Shown piece by piece: positions 55,865-64,000 of a stretch of DNA of 64,000 nucleotides (within the stretch, counting starts at the first letter, position 1; each line of letters opens with the position of its first letter). Below the pieces are notes generated by a model, which did not search any database, was not told the DNA's origin, and worked only from the letters and a program-made list of their open reading frames with translations. The DNA comes from Cupriavidus sp. P-10 (lineage in GTDB: Bacteria; Pseudomonadota; Gammaproteobacteria; Burkholderiales; Burkholderiaceae), in contig NZ_AP025171.1 in assembly GCF_003402535.2 (NCBI RefSeq), positions 1,302,001 to 1,366,000 of the forward strand. The letters are read 5' to 3'. Position numbers and translations under genes: made by a program.

Positions 55865-56499
55865 GCGAATCACAGATCCGTGACGAGATCGTGCAGATTG
55901 CCAAGTCAATCTTCGATCGGGGATTGACGCACGGAAGTACCGGCAATATCAGCGTGTCAGTCGAAGATGGATGGCTGCTCACACCGACGGGCGCCTCGCT
56001 TGGCAACCTCGATCCAGCACGGCTGTCGAAGCTCGATCGTGACGGGCGCCACATTAGTGGCGATGCTCCCACGAAGGAGAGTCTGCTTCATCTGGCAATG
56101 TACCAAGAGCGAAAGGGTGCAAGGGCTGTTGTGCATTTGCATTCCACGCATTCAGTTGCATTGTCGCTGGATTCCGAGCTGGATCCGGAGGATCTTCTGC
56201 CCCCCTTGACAGCTTACTATGTGATGCGGGTCGGCTCTCTTCCTCTGGTTCCATACTATGCGCCAGGTGATCCGAAGCTTGCCGACGCCATCAGGTCATG
56301 GGCCGGAAAGCATCACGCCATGCTGCTGGCTCACCACGGTCCGGTAGTGGCCGGAAGCAGTCTAGCCGCAGCAATGGATGCGGCAGAAGAGTTGGAGGAA
56401 ACGGCAAAGCTCTTCATGATGCTTCGGGGCAGGGCAATACGTTCACTGTCTACCGAGCAGGTCGCGGCCTTGCGGAAGAAGTTCGGTACGCCCGGTTAG
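55855..56499 (+). CDS. otnC: 3-oxo-tetronate 4-phosphate decarboxylase (class II aldolase fold)
   Basis: 214 residues from the ATG at 55855, overlapping otnK by 10 bases. Class II aldolase/adducin-like Zn enzyme: GLTHGSTGNISVSVEDGWLL at the N-terminus, TPTGASLGNL, and metal ligands in VVHLHSTHSVALS (HxH) and AHHGPVVAGSSLAAAM. Family knowledge: OtnC decarboxylates 3-oxo-tetronate 4-phosphate to dihydroxyacetone phosphate. Together with OtnK this feeds a C4 sugar acid (threonate or erythronate type) into the triose pool, next to the gapN, eno, pyk and ppc genes. The tetronate dehydrogenase for the first step is not evident beside it. Confidence 0.9.
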   Translation: MSVSESQIRDEIVQIAKSIFDRGLTHGSTGNISVSVEDGWLLTPTGASLGNLDPARLSKLDRDGRHISGDAPTKESLLHLAMYQERKGARAVVHLHSTHSVALSLDSELDPEDLLPPLTAYYVMRVGSLPLVPYYAPGDPKLADAIRSWAGKHHAMLLAHHGPVVAGSSLAAAMDAAEELEETAKLFMMLRGRAIRSLSTEQVAALRKKFGTPG

Positions 56500-56671
56500 C
56501 TCGAAAGAGCGGGTCCCGGTGTCTGCGCACCAAGGAATACCGACGATCGGCGTCTGGCTCGCGTGGTCGGGTAGCTAAGGATTGACGTGACGGTTTGTCC
56601 TCTCGCACACTGGCGCCCATTGTTCGACTGGAATGGATCCCTAAGAGGGAGCCGAACGGGGATCTCACGCT

Positions 56672-57568
56672 ATGCTGACGCGCCGGTTATCTTTGAACGC
56701 ATTACGAGCCTTCGAGGCTACATCTCGGCTGCGCAGCATGTCCGCAGCGGCTGACGAGCTTTGTGTCACACACGGTGCGGTCAGCCGGCATATTAAGCTG
56801 CTCGAGGAGAATCTTGGGGTCACCCTTCTAAACCGCGGTCCGCACTCAACGGAGGCCACGCCAGCCGGTCGACGGTTGGCTGAGGACCTCGCTCGAGCCT
56901 TCGGACTGATCGAGGCGAGCCTCGATCAGTTCAAAGAGGGCCCGCTAACGATATCGTGCTCTCCATCTGTGCTGATGTTTTGGTTGTTGCCGCGCATTTC
57001 GCACTTCAATCAGAGCCATCCAGAAGTTCAGTTGCAGTTCAACATGAACTACGAGCATGTTGACTTTTTGCGGGATCGTATCGCGGTGGCGATAAGCAAT
57101 TCCACCTTTACGCCGCCGCCTGATGTCGACATCAGAGACGTCGCGCTGGAAGAAATTGGTCCGGTCTGCGCGCCGGACTATGCCAGGTCAGCCGGCATTC
57201 GCGACCATGCGGATCTTCGTGAAGCACATCTTCTGGCGACAAAGACCAGGCCGGACGCGTGGCAAGACTGGGTGTCGAGTATTGGGCTTGAGGCGCAGCT
57301 ACTGCCAAAGCAGCATTACGATCACTTTTATCTGCTTATTCAGGCTGCCGTGTGCGGGCTCGGCGTAGCCGTTGTGCCGAAAATGCTGGTGCAAAACGAT
57401 CTCGAGTCGGGGAAGCTCGTGGCGCCATTCGGATTCACACCTGGCGGACGCAAGCTGGTTCTGTGGACAGCGGCTCGTCTTGTTTCTCGACCGGACGTGA
57501 AAATGCTGGTGGAATGGCTTGCGAATGAACTCGCCAGAACCAATGTTTCCGGCACCCAGACTACTTAA
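56672..57568 (+). CDS. LysR family regulator (GcvA-like)
   Basis: 298 residues. The helix-turn-helix begins LSLNALRAFEATSRLRSMSA and contains AADELCVTHGAVSRHIKLLE with ENLGVTLLNRG, the GcvA-type signature (VTHGAVSRHI). The effector domain contains LLPRISHFNQSHPEVQLQFN and AVCGLGVAVVPKMLVQNDL. It is co-directional with otnC (172 bases upstream) and with the SDR-hydrolase-RuBisCO-like operon that begins 372 bases downstream. Control of either is plausible. Confidence 0.92.
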   Translation: MLTRRLSLNALRAFEATSRLRSMSAAADELCVTHGAVSRHIKLLEENLGVTLLNRGPHSTEATPAGRRLAEDLARAFGLIEASLDQFKEGPLTISCSPSVLMFWLLPRISHFNQSHPEVQLQFNMNYEHVDFLRDRIAVAISNSTFTPPPDVDIRDVALEEIGPVCAPDYARSAGIRDHADLREAHLLATKTRPDAWQDWVSSIGLEAQLLPKQHYDHFYLLIQAAVCGLGVAVVPKMLVQNDLESGKLVAPFGFTPGGRKLVLWTAARLVSRPDVKMLVEWLANELARTNVSGTQTT

Positions 57569-57940
57569 TACTCCATACTCGCGTCAAATTTTTGGGCCCC
57601 GCGGCTCGGCAGGTCCTAGCAACCGCAAAACATTATCTAAATTATGCCGTTTCAACCCCGAGCGGAGGCGCTGGCGGGTTGTTTTTGAGATATCTGCTAC
57701 GCAGAACGGGCCCGGCGGTGCTCAGCTATATTAGGACTTACCCCGAGCCGGCCTCTGCCGGCGTTGGCAAGGCTCGCCTGAGACCGCCCGTACCCCTTGA
57801 TCTACAGTACTTTGCGGGTCTCACAGCGTTGGTTGTGAGTTTACCTGACAGCGCGCCCATTTTATTTGATTTGTCACCAGCCCGGCCCGAACTTATATTT
57901 CCTCCACGCAGTTAGATAACCGACATTTGGAGGAGCGGAT
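57569..57940. other. Intergenic region before the SDR operon
   Basis: 372 bases without a supportable gene. GC-rich dyads occur near 57655-57690 (GCGGAGGCGCTGGCGGGTTGTTTTTG, given here as two parts GCGGAGGCGCTGGCG and GGTTGTTTTTG, terminator-like) and GCCGGC-CTCT-GCCGGC near 57750-57765. The promoter of the operon that starts at 57941 must lie here; GGAGGAGCG precedes that start codon. No regulator site could be assigned with confidence. Confidence 0.4.
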
Positions 57941-58723
57941 ATGCGTTTGGACGGAAAAATTGCATTGGTAACCGGTTCGGGCCAGGGTATCGGCCAGGCA
58001 ATTGCAAACCGATTTGCCAGCGAGGGGGCTCATGTCATCGTGAGCGATATTGTGGCCGAACGCGCTGCGGCGGCTGCTGCTGAAATTCAGAAGAATGGCG
58101 GAAAATCCTCGTATCTGATTCTGGACGTCTCGAACGAAGGCAGCGTTCAAGCAGCGTTCGAGCAAATTGCCGCTGATTTCGGTGGTGTCGACATTTTCGT
58201 GAATAACGCCGGCGTGGGCATCAATGCCCCGTATGTTGAATACAAGCTGGCCGACTTCGAACTGATGCTGAAGGTCAATCTGACGGGGGCCTTTCTTTGT
58301 GGGCAGTACGCTGCACGCCAGATGCTCAAGAAGGGCAGTGGCCGGATCATCAATATCGTCTCGCTGTCCGGCCAGCGTGGCGGGATGGGGCGCACTGGCT
58401 ATGGCGCATCGAAGGCCGGTCTCGAAGTGCTGACCAAAATTATGGCCGTTGAACTGTCTCCCCACGGCATCAACGTCAATGGCATCGCGCCGGGCCCGAT
58501 CGAGTCGGATGTAACCACCGCGATGCACGCTGCAAGTGGAACGCGGGAAGCCTATCGCTATCTGGTTCCCATGCACCGATATGGCGAGGTCGAAGAGATT
58601 GCTGCTGCCGCGGCATTTCTGGCCAGTGGCGACGCAAACTATATCAACGGTCACATCCTGAACGTTGATGGCGGATTCGGTACTGCAGGTCTGATGTACC
58701 CGCTTCCGCGCACGGAAGCATGA
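57941..58723 (+). CDS. Short-chain dehydrogenase/reductase
   Basis: 260-residue classical SDR. The cofactor motif is IALVTGSGQGIGQAIANRF; strand 2 ends VIVSDIVAERA with Asp, favouring NAD. Other motifs: VNNAGVGINAPY, catalytic Ser in NIVSLSGQRGG, and Tyr/Lys in TGYGASKAGLEVL. The end, INGHILNVDGGFGTAG, is also usual. As the first gene of the operon with the hydrolase, RuBisCO-like and kinase genes (ATGA overlap with the hydrolase gene), it probably oxidises a polyol or sugar-acid hydroxyl to give the substrate of the next steps. Confidence 0.9.
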   Translation: MRLDGKIALVTGSGQGIGQAIANRFASEGAHVIVSDIVAERAAAAAAEIQKNGGKSSYLILDVSNEGSVQAAFEQIAADFGGVDIFVNNAGVGINAPYVEYKLADFELMLKVNLTGAFLCGQYAARQMLKKGSGRIINIVSLSGQRGGMGRTGYGASKAGLEVLTKIMAVELSPHGINVNGIAPGPIESDVTTAMHAASGTREAYRYLVPMHRYGEVEEIAAAAAFLASGDANYINGHILNVDGGFGTAGLMYPLPRTEA

Positions 58724-59589
58724 GCGTCACGCAAATGGAAAACCTTCAAGTGGAACATCACTGCGCCACTGTCGGCGACTCCCGCGTTCACTTTGTGACC
58801 GCGGGACAGGGCCCCGCCTTGGTGCTGCTGCATGGCTGGCCGCAGACCTGGTACTCGTGGCGAAAAGTCATTCCGGCGCTCTCGCAGCGCTTCAAGGTAA
58901 TAGCCCCGGACCTTCGCGGGCTTGGCGACTCTTCACGACCGCGAGACGGCTTTGATATGAAGCGCGTGTCCGGCGAGGTCGCGGAGCTATTGACCGGTGT
59001 ACTGGGTCTCAAAGAGATCTATCTGGCGGGACATGACTGGGGCGGTCCTGCTGCCTTTGCCCTCGCAGCATTCAATCCGGGCCTGGTTCGCAAGCTGGTC
59101 ATGCTGGATGCCGCTGTTCCCGGCGATGGTAGCGGGACGTACAACCAAAACGGACGACGCTGGCACCACGCCTTTCATCAAGTCATGGATTTGCCCGAAG
59201 CGCTGATTGCCGGTCGTGAAGACATCTACTACCGCTACTTCTTCAAGCAATTCGGGTTCGTCCAGGACGCGATTAGCGAAGAAGACATCGCGGAATACCT
59301 CCGCACGTACCGCGATATCGGCACGCTCCGCACGGGGCTCGGGTACTACCGCGCTGTTCCGCAAACCGTGCGTGACAACGAGGCGTGGTTGCGGGAGAAC
59401 CGCCTACAGATGCCTGTGTTGGCCTACGGCGGCGGTGAAGCATTCGGTCGCGGCGAGGAAGGCTTCACGTCATTGCAGCGTGTGGCGACCGATGTGAAGG
59501 GCGGCGTCATTGCTAATTGCGGTCACTGGGTTCAAGAGGAGCGCCCGGACTTCGTAGTTCAAGAGATGGTCTCGTTCCTCGGGAGTTGA
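58720..59589 (+). CDS. Alpha/beta hydrolase (epoxide hydrolase/haloacetate dehalogenase-like)
   Basis: 289 residues. Oxyanion region LLHGWPQTWYSWR, DLRGLGDSSRP, and nucleophile elbow LAGHDWGGPAAF with Asp as nucleophile. A cap domain follows with YYRYFFKQFGFVQDAI, and the His is in GGVIANCGHWVQEERPD. The Asp nucleophile and HGWP motif are those of soluble epoxide hydrolases and fluoroacetate dehalogenases, although such enzymes also include lactonases. Its coupling to the SDR by an ATGA overlap and to the RuBisCO-like gene 4 bases later suggests hydrolysis of a pathway intermediate such as a lactone. Confidence 0.88.
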   Translation: MSVTQMENLQVEHHCATVGDSRVHFVTAGQGPALVLLHGWPQTWYSWRKVIPALSQRFKVIAPDLRGLGDSSRPRDGFDMKRVSGEVAELLTGVLGLKEIYLAGHDWGGPAAFALAAFNPGLVRKLVMLDAAVPGDGSGTYNQNGRRWHHAFHQVMDLPEALIAGREDIYYRYFFKQFGFVQDAISEEDIAEYLRTYRDIGTLRTGLGYYRAVPQTVRDNEAWLRENRLQMPVLAYGGGEAFGRGEEGFTSLQRVATDVKGGVIANCGHWVQEERPDFVVQEMVSFLGS

Positions 59590-59593
59590 AGCG

Positions 59594-60910
59594 ATGTCTG
59601 AATTGATTGCTATCGGTGAGTCGGTACCGCAGCAGAAGCGCTCGAGTACGCGTCCCGAATTCTTTGCCCGCTATCTTGTCGAGAGCTGGGTTCCTTCTGC
59701 CAAGGCCGCAGTCGTCATCGCTGGTGAACAATCCAGCGGTACGTTTATGCAACTGCCCGGAGAGACGGCAGAGCTGCAAGAGCGGTTCCGGGCCCGCGTC
59801 TGCAGTGTCGAGGATCTCGAGCCAGTCTCGGAGCCGACATTACGGAGTGCGCACGCGGAGCGCCGGGGCCATACTGGCAAGTACTATCGAGCGATCGTCG
59901 AGTTAGCATTCCCGATCGCGAACGTTGGCCCGAACCTTCCGACCCTACTCGCGACCGTTGCGGGCAATCTGTTTGAACTTGGCGAAGTCACGGGCCTCAA
60001 GCTGCTGGACCTCGATGTTCCTCCGGAATTCGCCGCTGCGTTTCCCGGGCCGCAGTTCAGTATCGAGGGCACCCGTAAATTGGCAGGCGTCTTCGACCGA
60101 CCAATGATCGGCACGATCATCAAGCCGAGCGTGGGCCTGACGCCCGAACAAACCGCAGCGCTGGTAGACGATCTGTGCGCAGGGGACATTGACTTCATCA
60201 AGGATGACGAGCTGCTCGCCAATCCGCCGTATGCGCCATTCAAGAATCGCGTGGAAGCGGTTATGCCTGTGCTGCTCAAGCATGCCGATCGTCTGGGTCG
60301 CATGCCGATGTACGCATTCAATATCACCGGGGGCATCGATGAGATGCGGCGCAACCACGATATCGTTGTGGAGGCGGGCGGAACTTGTGTCATGGTGAGC
60401 CTCAACTGGACCGGCATGTCCGCCATCCAGAATCTGCGGGAATACTCCGAGCTTCCGATCCATGGCCACCGCAATGGGTGGGGAGCGCTCACACGTCATC
60501 CGTCACTGGGCTTTGATTTCCGCGCCTTCCAGAAGCTTTGGCGTCTGGCCGGGGTCGACCATGTTCACGTGAACGGGCTAAAGAGCAAGTTCTGGGAGCC
60601 CGACGATTCCGTCATCGCTTCGGCCCGTGCCTGTCTCACGCCGTTTGCGGGGGTTGCGCCAGCCATGCCGGTCTTTTCGTCCGGGCAGTGGGCTGGGGTC
60701 GCAACGGAACTCTACGGCTATCTCAAGACTACCGACCTGATGCACTTGGCTGGCGGCGGTGTCATCGGTCATCCGGACGGGATCGCCGCAGGTGTCACTA
60801 GCATGCGCCAAGCGTGGGAAGCCGCGGTCTCGGGCGTGAGCCTGGCAGAGGCGTCTGCGAAGCACACAGAATTGCGCAACGCCATCGCAGAGTTCGGATC
60901 CAAGCTATGA
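59594..60910 (+). CDS. RuBisCO-like protein (form IV)
   Basis: 438 residues, two-domain RuBisCO large-subunit fold. Aligned by eye to spinach RuBisCO, retained are: Lys175 in GTIIKPSVGL, the carbamylation/metal set in DFIKDDELL (Lys201, Asp203, Glu204), His294 and Arg295 in HGHRNGWGA, His327 and Lys334 in DHVHVNGLKSKFWEP, and the phosphate loop LAGGGVIGHPDG. Changed are Lys177 (Ser), His298 (Trp), and Gly381 (Gln in SSGQWAG). It is therefore not a CO2-fixing enzyme. Coupling to a four-carbon-acid-sugar kinase matches the OiaX type (3-oxo-isoapionate-4-phosphate to 3-phosphoglycerate and glycolate) described for D-apiose catabolism; this is inference. Confidence 0.85.
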   Translation: MSELIAIGESVPQQKRSSTRPEFFARYLVESWVPSAKAAVVIAGEQSSGTFMQLPGETAELQERFRARVCSVEDLEPVSEPTLRSAHAERRGHTGKYYRAIVELAFPIANVGPNLPTLLATVAGNLFELGEVTGLKLLDLDVPPEFAAAFPGPQFSIEGTRKLAGVFDRPMIGTIIKPSVGLTPEQTAALVDDLCAGDIDFIKDDELLANPPYAPFKNRVEAVMPVLLKHADRLGRMPMYAFNITGGIDEMRRNHDIVVEAGGTCVMVSLNWTGMSAIQNLREYSELPIHGHRNGWGALTRHPSLGFDFRAFQKLWRLAGVDHVHVNGLKSKFWEPDDSVIASARACLTPFAGVAPAMPVFSSGQWAGVATELYGYLKTTDLMHLAGGGVIGHPDGIAAGVTSMRQAWEAAVSGVSLAEASAKHTELRNAIAEFGSKL

Positions 60911-62295
60911 AATCCAATCTGAAGCTCGCATTCCTGGGCGACGACTTTACTGGGTCGACGGACGCCTTGGAGATGCTTGCAATGGCAGGTCTGCGTTGCG
61001 TGCTGTTTCTGCGCCAGCCATCGAAGGAACTCGTGGACCGATTCGACGGTCTGGATGCCGTGGGCGTTGCCGGAGACAGCCGCGGTATGACGCCAGAAGA
61101 GATGGACGCGCATCTTCCTGGGCTGTATCGCAGCCTTGTAGATCTTGATCCGGCGATTGTTCATTACAAGGTCTGCTCGACGTTCGATAGCTCGGTAGAA
61201 ATTGGCAATATTGGGCACGCTATGCGCTTGGCCCGCGATTCTGGTCACTTCGCCGACGGGCCGATTGCCGTGCTTGGTGCCAACTCAGCGTTGCGGCGTT
61301 ATTGCGTGTTCGGGAATTTGTTTGCGGCCTCGGCGACAGACGGTAACGTCTATCGCATTGACCGGCATCCGATTATGAGCGTCCACCCGGTCACGCCCAT
61401 GCGTGAGTCCGACTTGGCTGTCCACCTCGCCAATCAGTCGCCAATGGACTTTGGGCGTTGCACCTATGGCGAACTTGAGTCAGCCGGTGAGCGCCTGGAC
61501 GAGCTCTGCGACTCCCTCTGGGATTCGCAGAAGGATGCAGTGCTCTTCGATGGCGCGAATGAAGACCACATGAGCGCGGTCGGAAAGCAGCTTGTTCGAT
61601 TGAGCGCACATGCTTCGCGGCCTTCCTTTGTGGTGGGATCATCGGGAGTCGAGTTCGCGCTGACTCGTGCCTGGGACGCGTCAGCCAACGTTACTCATGC
61701 CATGCCTGCGGCGGCGCCAGTAAGCCAAGTGCTGGCTATTTCAGGCAGCGGCTCGGAATTGACGGCGCGCCAGATCGAGAGAGCTGGCGAGAGCGGTTTC
61801 GAACTGATTGCGGTGAGCGCGCGGAATCTCGTTGACGATGGAAAGTGGGAAGCCGAAGTCGAAGATGCAGTGGGTCATGCGGTCACTTCGCTGAAGTCCG
61901 GCAAGAGTGTGTTGGTTCATACCGCAAAAGGACCTAGCGACCCGCGCATTGCGGAAATGTTGGCATACATGCAGCGCGACGGCGCGAGCGTCGCCCGAGC
62001 AAGACACGAGGGCGGCAGGCAGCTCGGCATCAGCCTCGGGCATCTGACCCGCGAGATCTTGAATCGCGTGGAGCTTCGACGTCTGCTGATCGCAGGGGGC
62101 GATACATCGAGTCAAATCATGCAGGTGGTCGGCGCCGACGCCTTGATGGTCTGCGCTCGACTTGCCCCCGGGGCCCCTTTGTGTCGATTGATTTCCAAGT
62201 CACCCTCGCTCGACGGCATGGAAGTGGCACTAAAAGGTGGTCAGATGGGCAATCTCAACTTTTTTGAGGAGGGTAGGCGCGGGATCGGGGGATAA
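60907..62295 (+). CDS. Four-carbon acid sugar kinase family protein (3-oxo-isoapionate kinase-like)
   Basis: 462 residues from the ATG at 60907, overlapping the RuBisCO-like gene by 4 bases (ATGA). N-terminal domain: LAFLGDDFTGSTDALEMLA, HYKVCSTFDSSVEIGNIG, LGANSALRRYCVFGNLFA, and the substrate loop RHPIMSVHPVTPMRESDL. The C-terminal nucleotide domain has LAISGSGSELTARQI, LVHTAKGPSDPR, LLIAGGDTSSQIM and GAPLCRLIS. The end MGNLNFFEEG is the family ending. It is clearly divergent from OtnK, and longer. Family knowledge: the DUF1537 kinases that pair with RuBisCO-like proteins are 3-oxo-isoapionate kinases (OiaK). It likely supplies the phosphorylated substrate. Confidence 0.85.
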   Translation: MKSNLKLAFLGDDFTGSTDALEMLAMAGLRCVLFLRQPSKELVDRFDGLDAVGVAGDSRGMTPEEMDAHLPGLYRSLVDLDPAIVHYKVCSTFDSSVEIGNIGHAMRLARDSGHFADGPIAVLGANSALRRYCVFGNLFAASATDGNVYRIDRHPIMSVHPVTPMRESDLAVHLANQSPMDFGRCTYGELESAGERLDELCDSLWDSQKDAVLFDGANEDHMSAVGKQLVRLSAHASRPSFVVGSSGVEFALTRAWDASANVTHAMPAAAPVSQVLAISGSGSELTARQIERAGESGFELIAVSARNLVDDGKWEAEVEDAVGHAVTSLKSGKSVLVHTAKGPSDPRIAEMLAYMQRDGASVARARHEGGRQLGISLGHLTREILNRVELRRLLIAGGDTSSQIMQVVGADALMVCARLAPGAPLCRLISKSPSLDGMEVALKGGQMGNLNFFEEGRRGIGG

Positions 62296-62312
62296 ATCCC
62301 CACCAGGCATTT

Positions 62313-62347
62313 CCGGGACACAGTGAAGGACAACCACGGTGTCCCGG
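62313..62347 (+). other. Intergenic hairpin between kinase and TRAP genes
   Basis: CCGGGACAC (62313-62321) pairs perfectly with GTGTCCCGG (62339-62347) around a 17-base loop. There is no T tract, so it may be an RNA stability or attenuation structure between the kinase gene and the TRAP transporter gene rather than a terminator. The remaining 62348-62496 contains the ribosome site AAAGGAGA at about 62483 and nothing else supportable. Confidence 0.4.
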
Positions 62348-62496
62348 ACGAACAGTTGAGAAAGGCCTTCGCAGCACGGCTGGGCAAGTCCTGACGGATC
62401 GACATATTGCCCACAGCGTGACCGTACACGCGCTCGACGAAAGATCGGCGAATGCACCAGAGTCACGACAGAACAGATTCATAAAGGAGACAGACA

Positions 62497-64000
62497 ATGG
62501 AAACGGTTCGTACGACGAAGCCGGACGCCGCACTCTCCAGCGGCATCGGCTGTCGGGGTTTACTAACGGCAGAGCGAGCGCTTGTACTCGCGGTTGAAAC
62601 GGTGGCGGCCATCCTCGTGGCAGCCGAAGTACTGGTCCTGCTCGCAAGTGTTGTGTCGCGATACGCGCTGCACCAACCGCTGGTCTGGGCCGATGAGGTG
62701 GCGTCGATCCTGTTTCTGTGGTTAGCGATGATCGGGTCAGCCGTCGCATTTCAGCGCGGCGAGCACATGCGCATGACCGCAATGGTTAGCCGGGCATCCC
62801 CAAAGACCCGGAGTTTCCTTGAAGCATTCGCACTCACGACGTCGTTGCTGTTCATGGTGTTGATTTCACCATCGATCCTCCACTATGTTGAGGAGGAGGC
62901 GTTTATCCGCACACCAGCACTTGACATCCAGAACACGTGGCGTGCCTCGGCCATTGCTGCCGGATTTTTCCTGATGGCAGTGTTCTGCTTTATCCGTTTG
63001 ATTCGCCACGGCGCAGCCAGGCAGACAATGCTTGCCGTTGCGGCCTCGGTGCTGGCAGCGGGGGGGATGTGGTTGCTGCAGCCGGCGTTCGGACAACTTG
63101 GCAATGTGAATTTGCTGATCTTTTTCGTCGGTGTTGTCGGCGCGTGTGTGTTCTCCGGCGTGCCGATCGCGTTTTCGTTTGCAGCCGCCACGCTGGGCTA
63201 CCTTAGCCTTACAACTCAGACTCCCACGGAAGTGATCGTCGGTCGAATTGATGAAGGTGTGAGCCATTTGATTCTTTTGGCCATCCCGCTGTTCGTCTTC
63301 CTCGGCCAGCTCATCGAAATGAACGGCATGGCTCGCGCAATGGTGGGCTTCCTTGCCAGCCTGTTGAGCCACGTTCGCGGAGGCCTTCATTATGTGTTGG
63401 TCGGTGCTATGTACCTGGTATCGGGCATTTCGGGATCGAAGGCGGCAGACATGGCAGCAATCGCCCCGGTGCTGTTGCCGGAAATGAAGCAACGCGGTGC
63501 AAAAGAGGGTGACCTCGTTGCGCTGCTCGCTGCCACCGGTGCACAGACCGAAACCATTCCCCCGAGTATTGTTCTGCTGACGATCGGCTCGGTGACCGGG
63601 GTCTCCATCGCGGCGCTGTTTACCGGCGGCATGATCCCGGCCCTAGTTCTCGGGGTGATGCTTTGCGGGGTCGTGTACTGGCGGAACCGTCACGAGGTGG
63701 TTGCGCCCCGCACGGCGGCGGGACCGGGGGCACGCCGTGCAAGCCTCAAGGCCTTTGGCGTGGCCGCCCCAGCGATCGCACTGCCATTCGTGATTCGTGC
63801 AGCGGTGGTGGAAGGCGTCGCGACCGCGACGGAGGTTTCGACCATTGGCATTGTGTATTCGGTTGTTGTCGGAATCTTGTTTTACCGTCAATTCGATTGG
63901 AAGCGTATTGGCCCGATGCTCATTGAGACAGCATCGCTTTCAGGCGCGATTTTGCTGATCATCGGTACTGCAACCGGCATGGCTTGGGCGCTGACTCAGT
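62497..64000 (+). CDS. Fused TRAP transporter DctQ-DctM membrane protein, cut by window end
   Basis: Start ATG at 62497 after AAAGGAGA; the frame is open to 64000, giving 501 codons of an incomplete gene. The N-terminal ~170 residues are a DctQ-like four-helix domain (LVWADEVASILFLWLAMIGS, AFQRGEHMRM). The following DctM-like permease domain has FSGVPIAFSFAAATLGYLS, LAIPLFVFLGQLIEMNGMA, VSGISGSKAADMAAIAPVLL and ATGAQTETIPPSIVLL. Together with a periplasmic binding protein, presumably encoded beyond the window, it would import the carboxylate used by the RuBisCO-like/kinase pathway, driven by a sodium gradient. Confidence 0.92.
   Translation, partial: METVRTTKPDAALSSGIGCRGLLTAERALVLAVETVAAILVAAEVLVLLASVVSRYALHQPLVWADEVASILFLWLAMIGSAVAFQRGEHMRMTAMVSRASPKTRSFLEAFALTTSLLFMVLISPSILHYVEEEAFIRTPALDIQNTWRASAIAAGFFLMAVFCFIRLIRHGAARQTMLAVAASVLAAGGMWLLQPAFGQLGNVNLLIFFVGVVGACVFSGVPIAFSFAAATLGYLSLTTQTPTEVIVGRIDEGVSHLILLAIPLFVFLGQLIEMNGMARAMVGFLASLLSHVRGGLHYVLVGAMYLVSGISGSKAADMAAIAPVLLPEMKQRGAKEGDLVALLAATGAQTETIPPSIVLLTIGSVTGVSIAALFTGGMIPALVLGVMLCGVVYWRNRHEVVAPRTAAGPGARRASLKAFGVAAPAIALPFVIRAAVVEGVATATEVSTIGIVYSVVVGILFYRQFDWKRIGPMLIETASLSGAILLIIGTATGMAWALTQ

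Noticed and set aside
59594..60910. Genuine CO2-fixing RuBisCO large subunit
   Set aside because: Lys177 and His298 equivalents are changed, and no phosphoribulokinase or small subunit gene is nearby.

Overview
The window looks like a replicon of a high-GC beta-proteobacterium, most likely Cupriavidus or a close Burkholderiaceae relative. The reasons are GC-rich housekeeping-style genes, many LysR, AraC and MarR regulators, two Bug/TctC solute receptors, AAHS and ACS transporters, and proteobacterial purine and fatty-acid genes. This assignment rests on protein character only; no 16S or tRNA gene is visible.

Bases 1-23.7 kb are ordinary accessory chromosome. They hold a partial acyl-CoA dehydrogenase with an AraC regulator, and a MarR regulator beside an internally deleted enoyl-CoA hydratase remnant and an aromatic-acid transporter that share a promoter/operator sequence. 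A ureide cluster follows (uraD, LysR, MFS, one Tat-exported and one cytoplasmic hydroxyisourate hydrolase), then a beta-propeller protein and a DUF305 protein. A Fic protein is preceded by an array of short repeats. Next come an AtuA/DUF4387/Bug operon with a recognisable sigma-54 promoter and its own AAA+ activator, a ClsB-type phospholipase D enzyme, and several small secreted or lipoprotein genes.

Bases 23.7-35 kb are a mobile-element zone. Two neighbouring ISNCY-type insertion sequences occur, one with a deleted transposase and one with an intact gene. They are followed by a lower-GC module: a TnsA-like protein, a TnsB-type DDE transposase, a TniB/TnsC-type ATPase and a TniQ-type targeting protein in one leftward operon, convergent with a degenerate tyrosine-recombinase-like gene. 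A duplicated-DUF6471 protein and about 0.8-1 kb of gene-poor DNA come next.

Bases 35-64 kb are a catabolic island. The first part has a metallophosphoesterase, an SDR, two MFS carriers and an aldo/keto reductase with a convergent LysR gene. The second is a GntR-controlled operon (BKACE, Bug receptor, malate/lactate-type dehydrogenase, Abm-like protein). The third is a run of central-carbon enzymes: pyruvate kinase, non-phosphorylating GAPDH, PEP carboxylase and enolase. The fourth is sugar-acid catabolism: an OtnK/OtnC pair, a LysR gene, an SDR, an alpha/beta hydrolase, a RuBisCO-like protein translationally coupled to a second four-carbon-acid-sugar kinase, and a fused TRAP transporter cut by the window end. 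OtnK/OtnC would give dihydroxyacetone phosphate, and the RuBisCO-like/kinase pair could give 3-phosphoglycerate. Most enzymes needed to take these to pyruvate and oxaloacetate lie alongside; triose-phosphate isomerase and phosphoglycerate mutase do not. This is the most interesting functional theme of the window, with the transposition module second.
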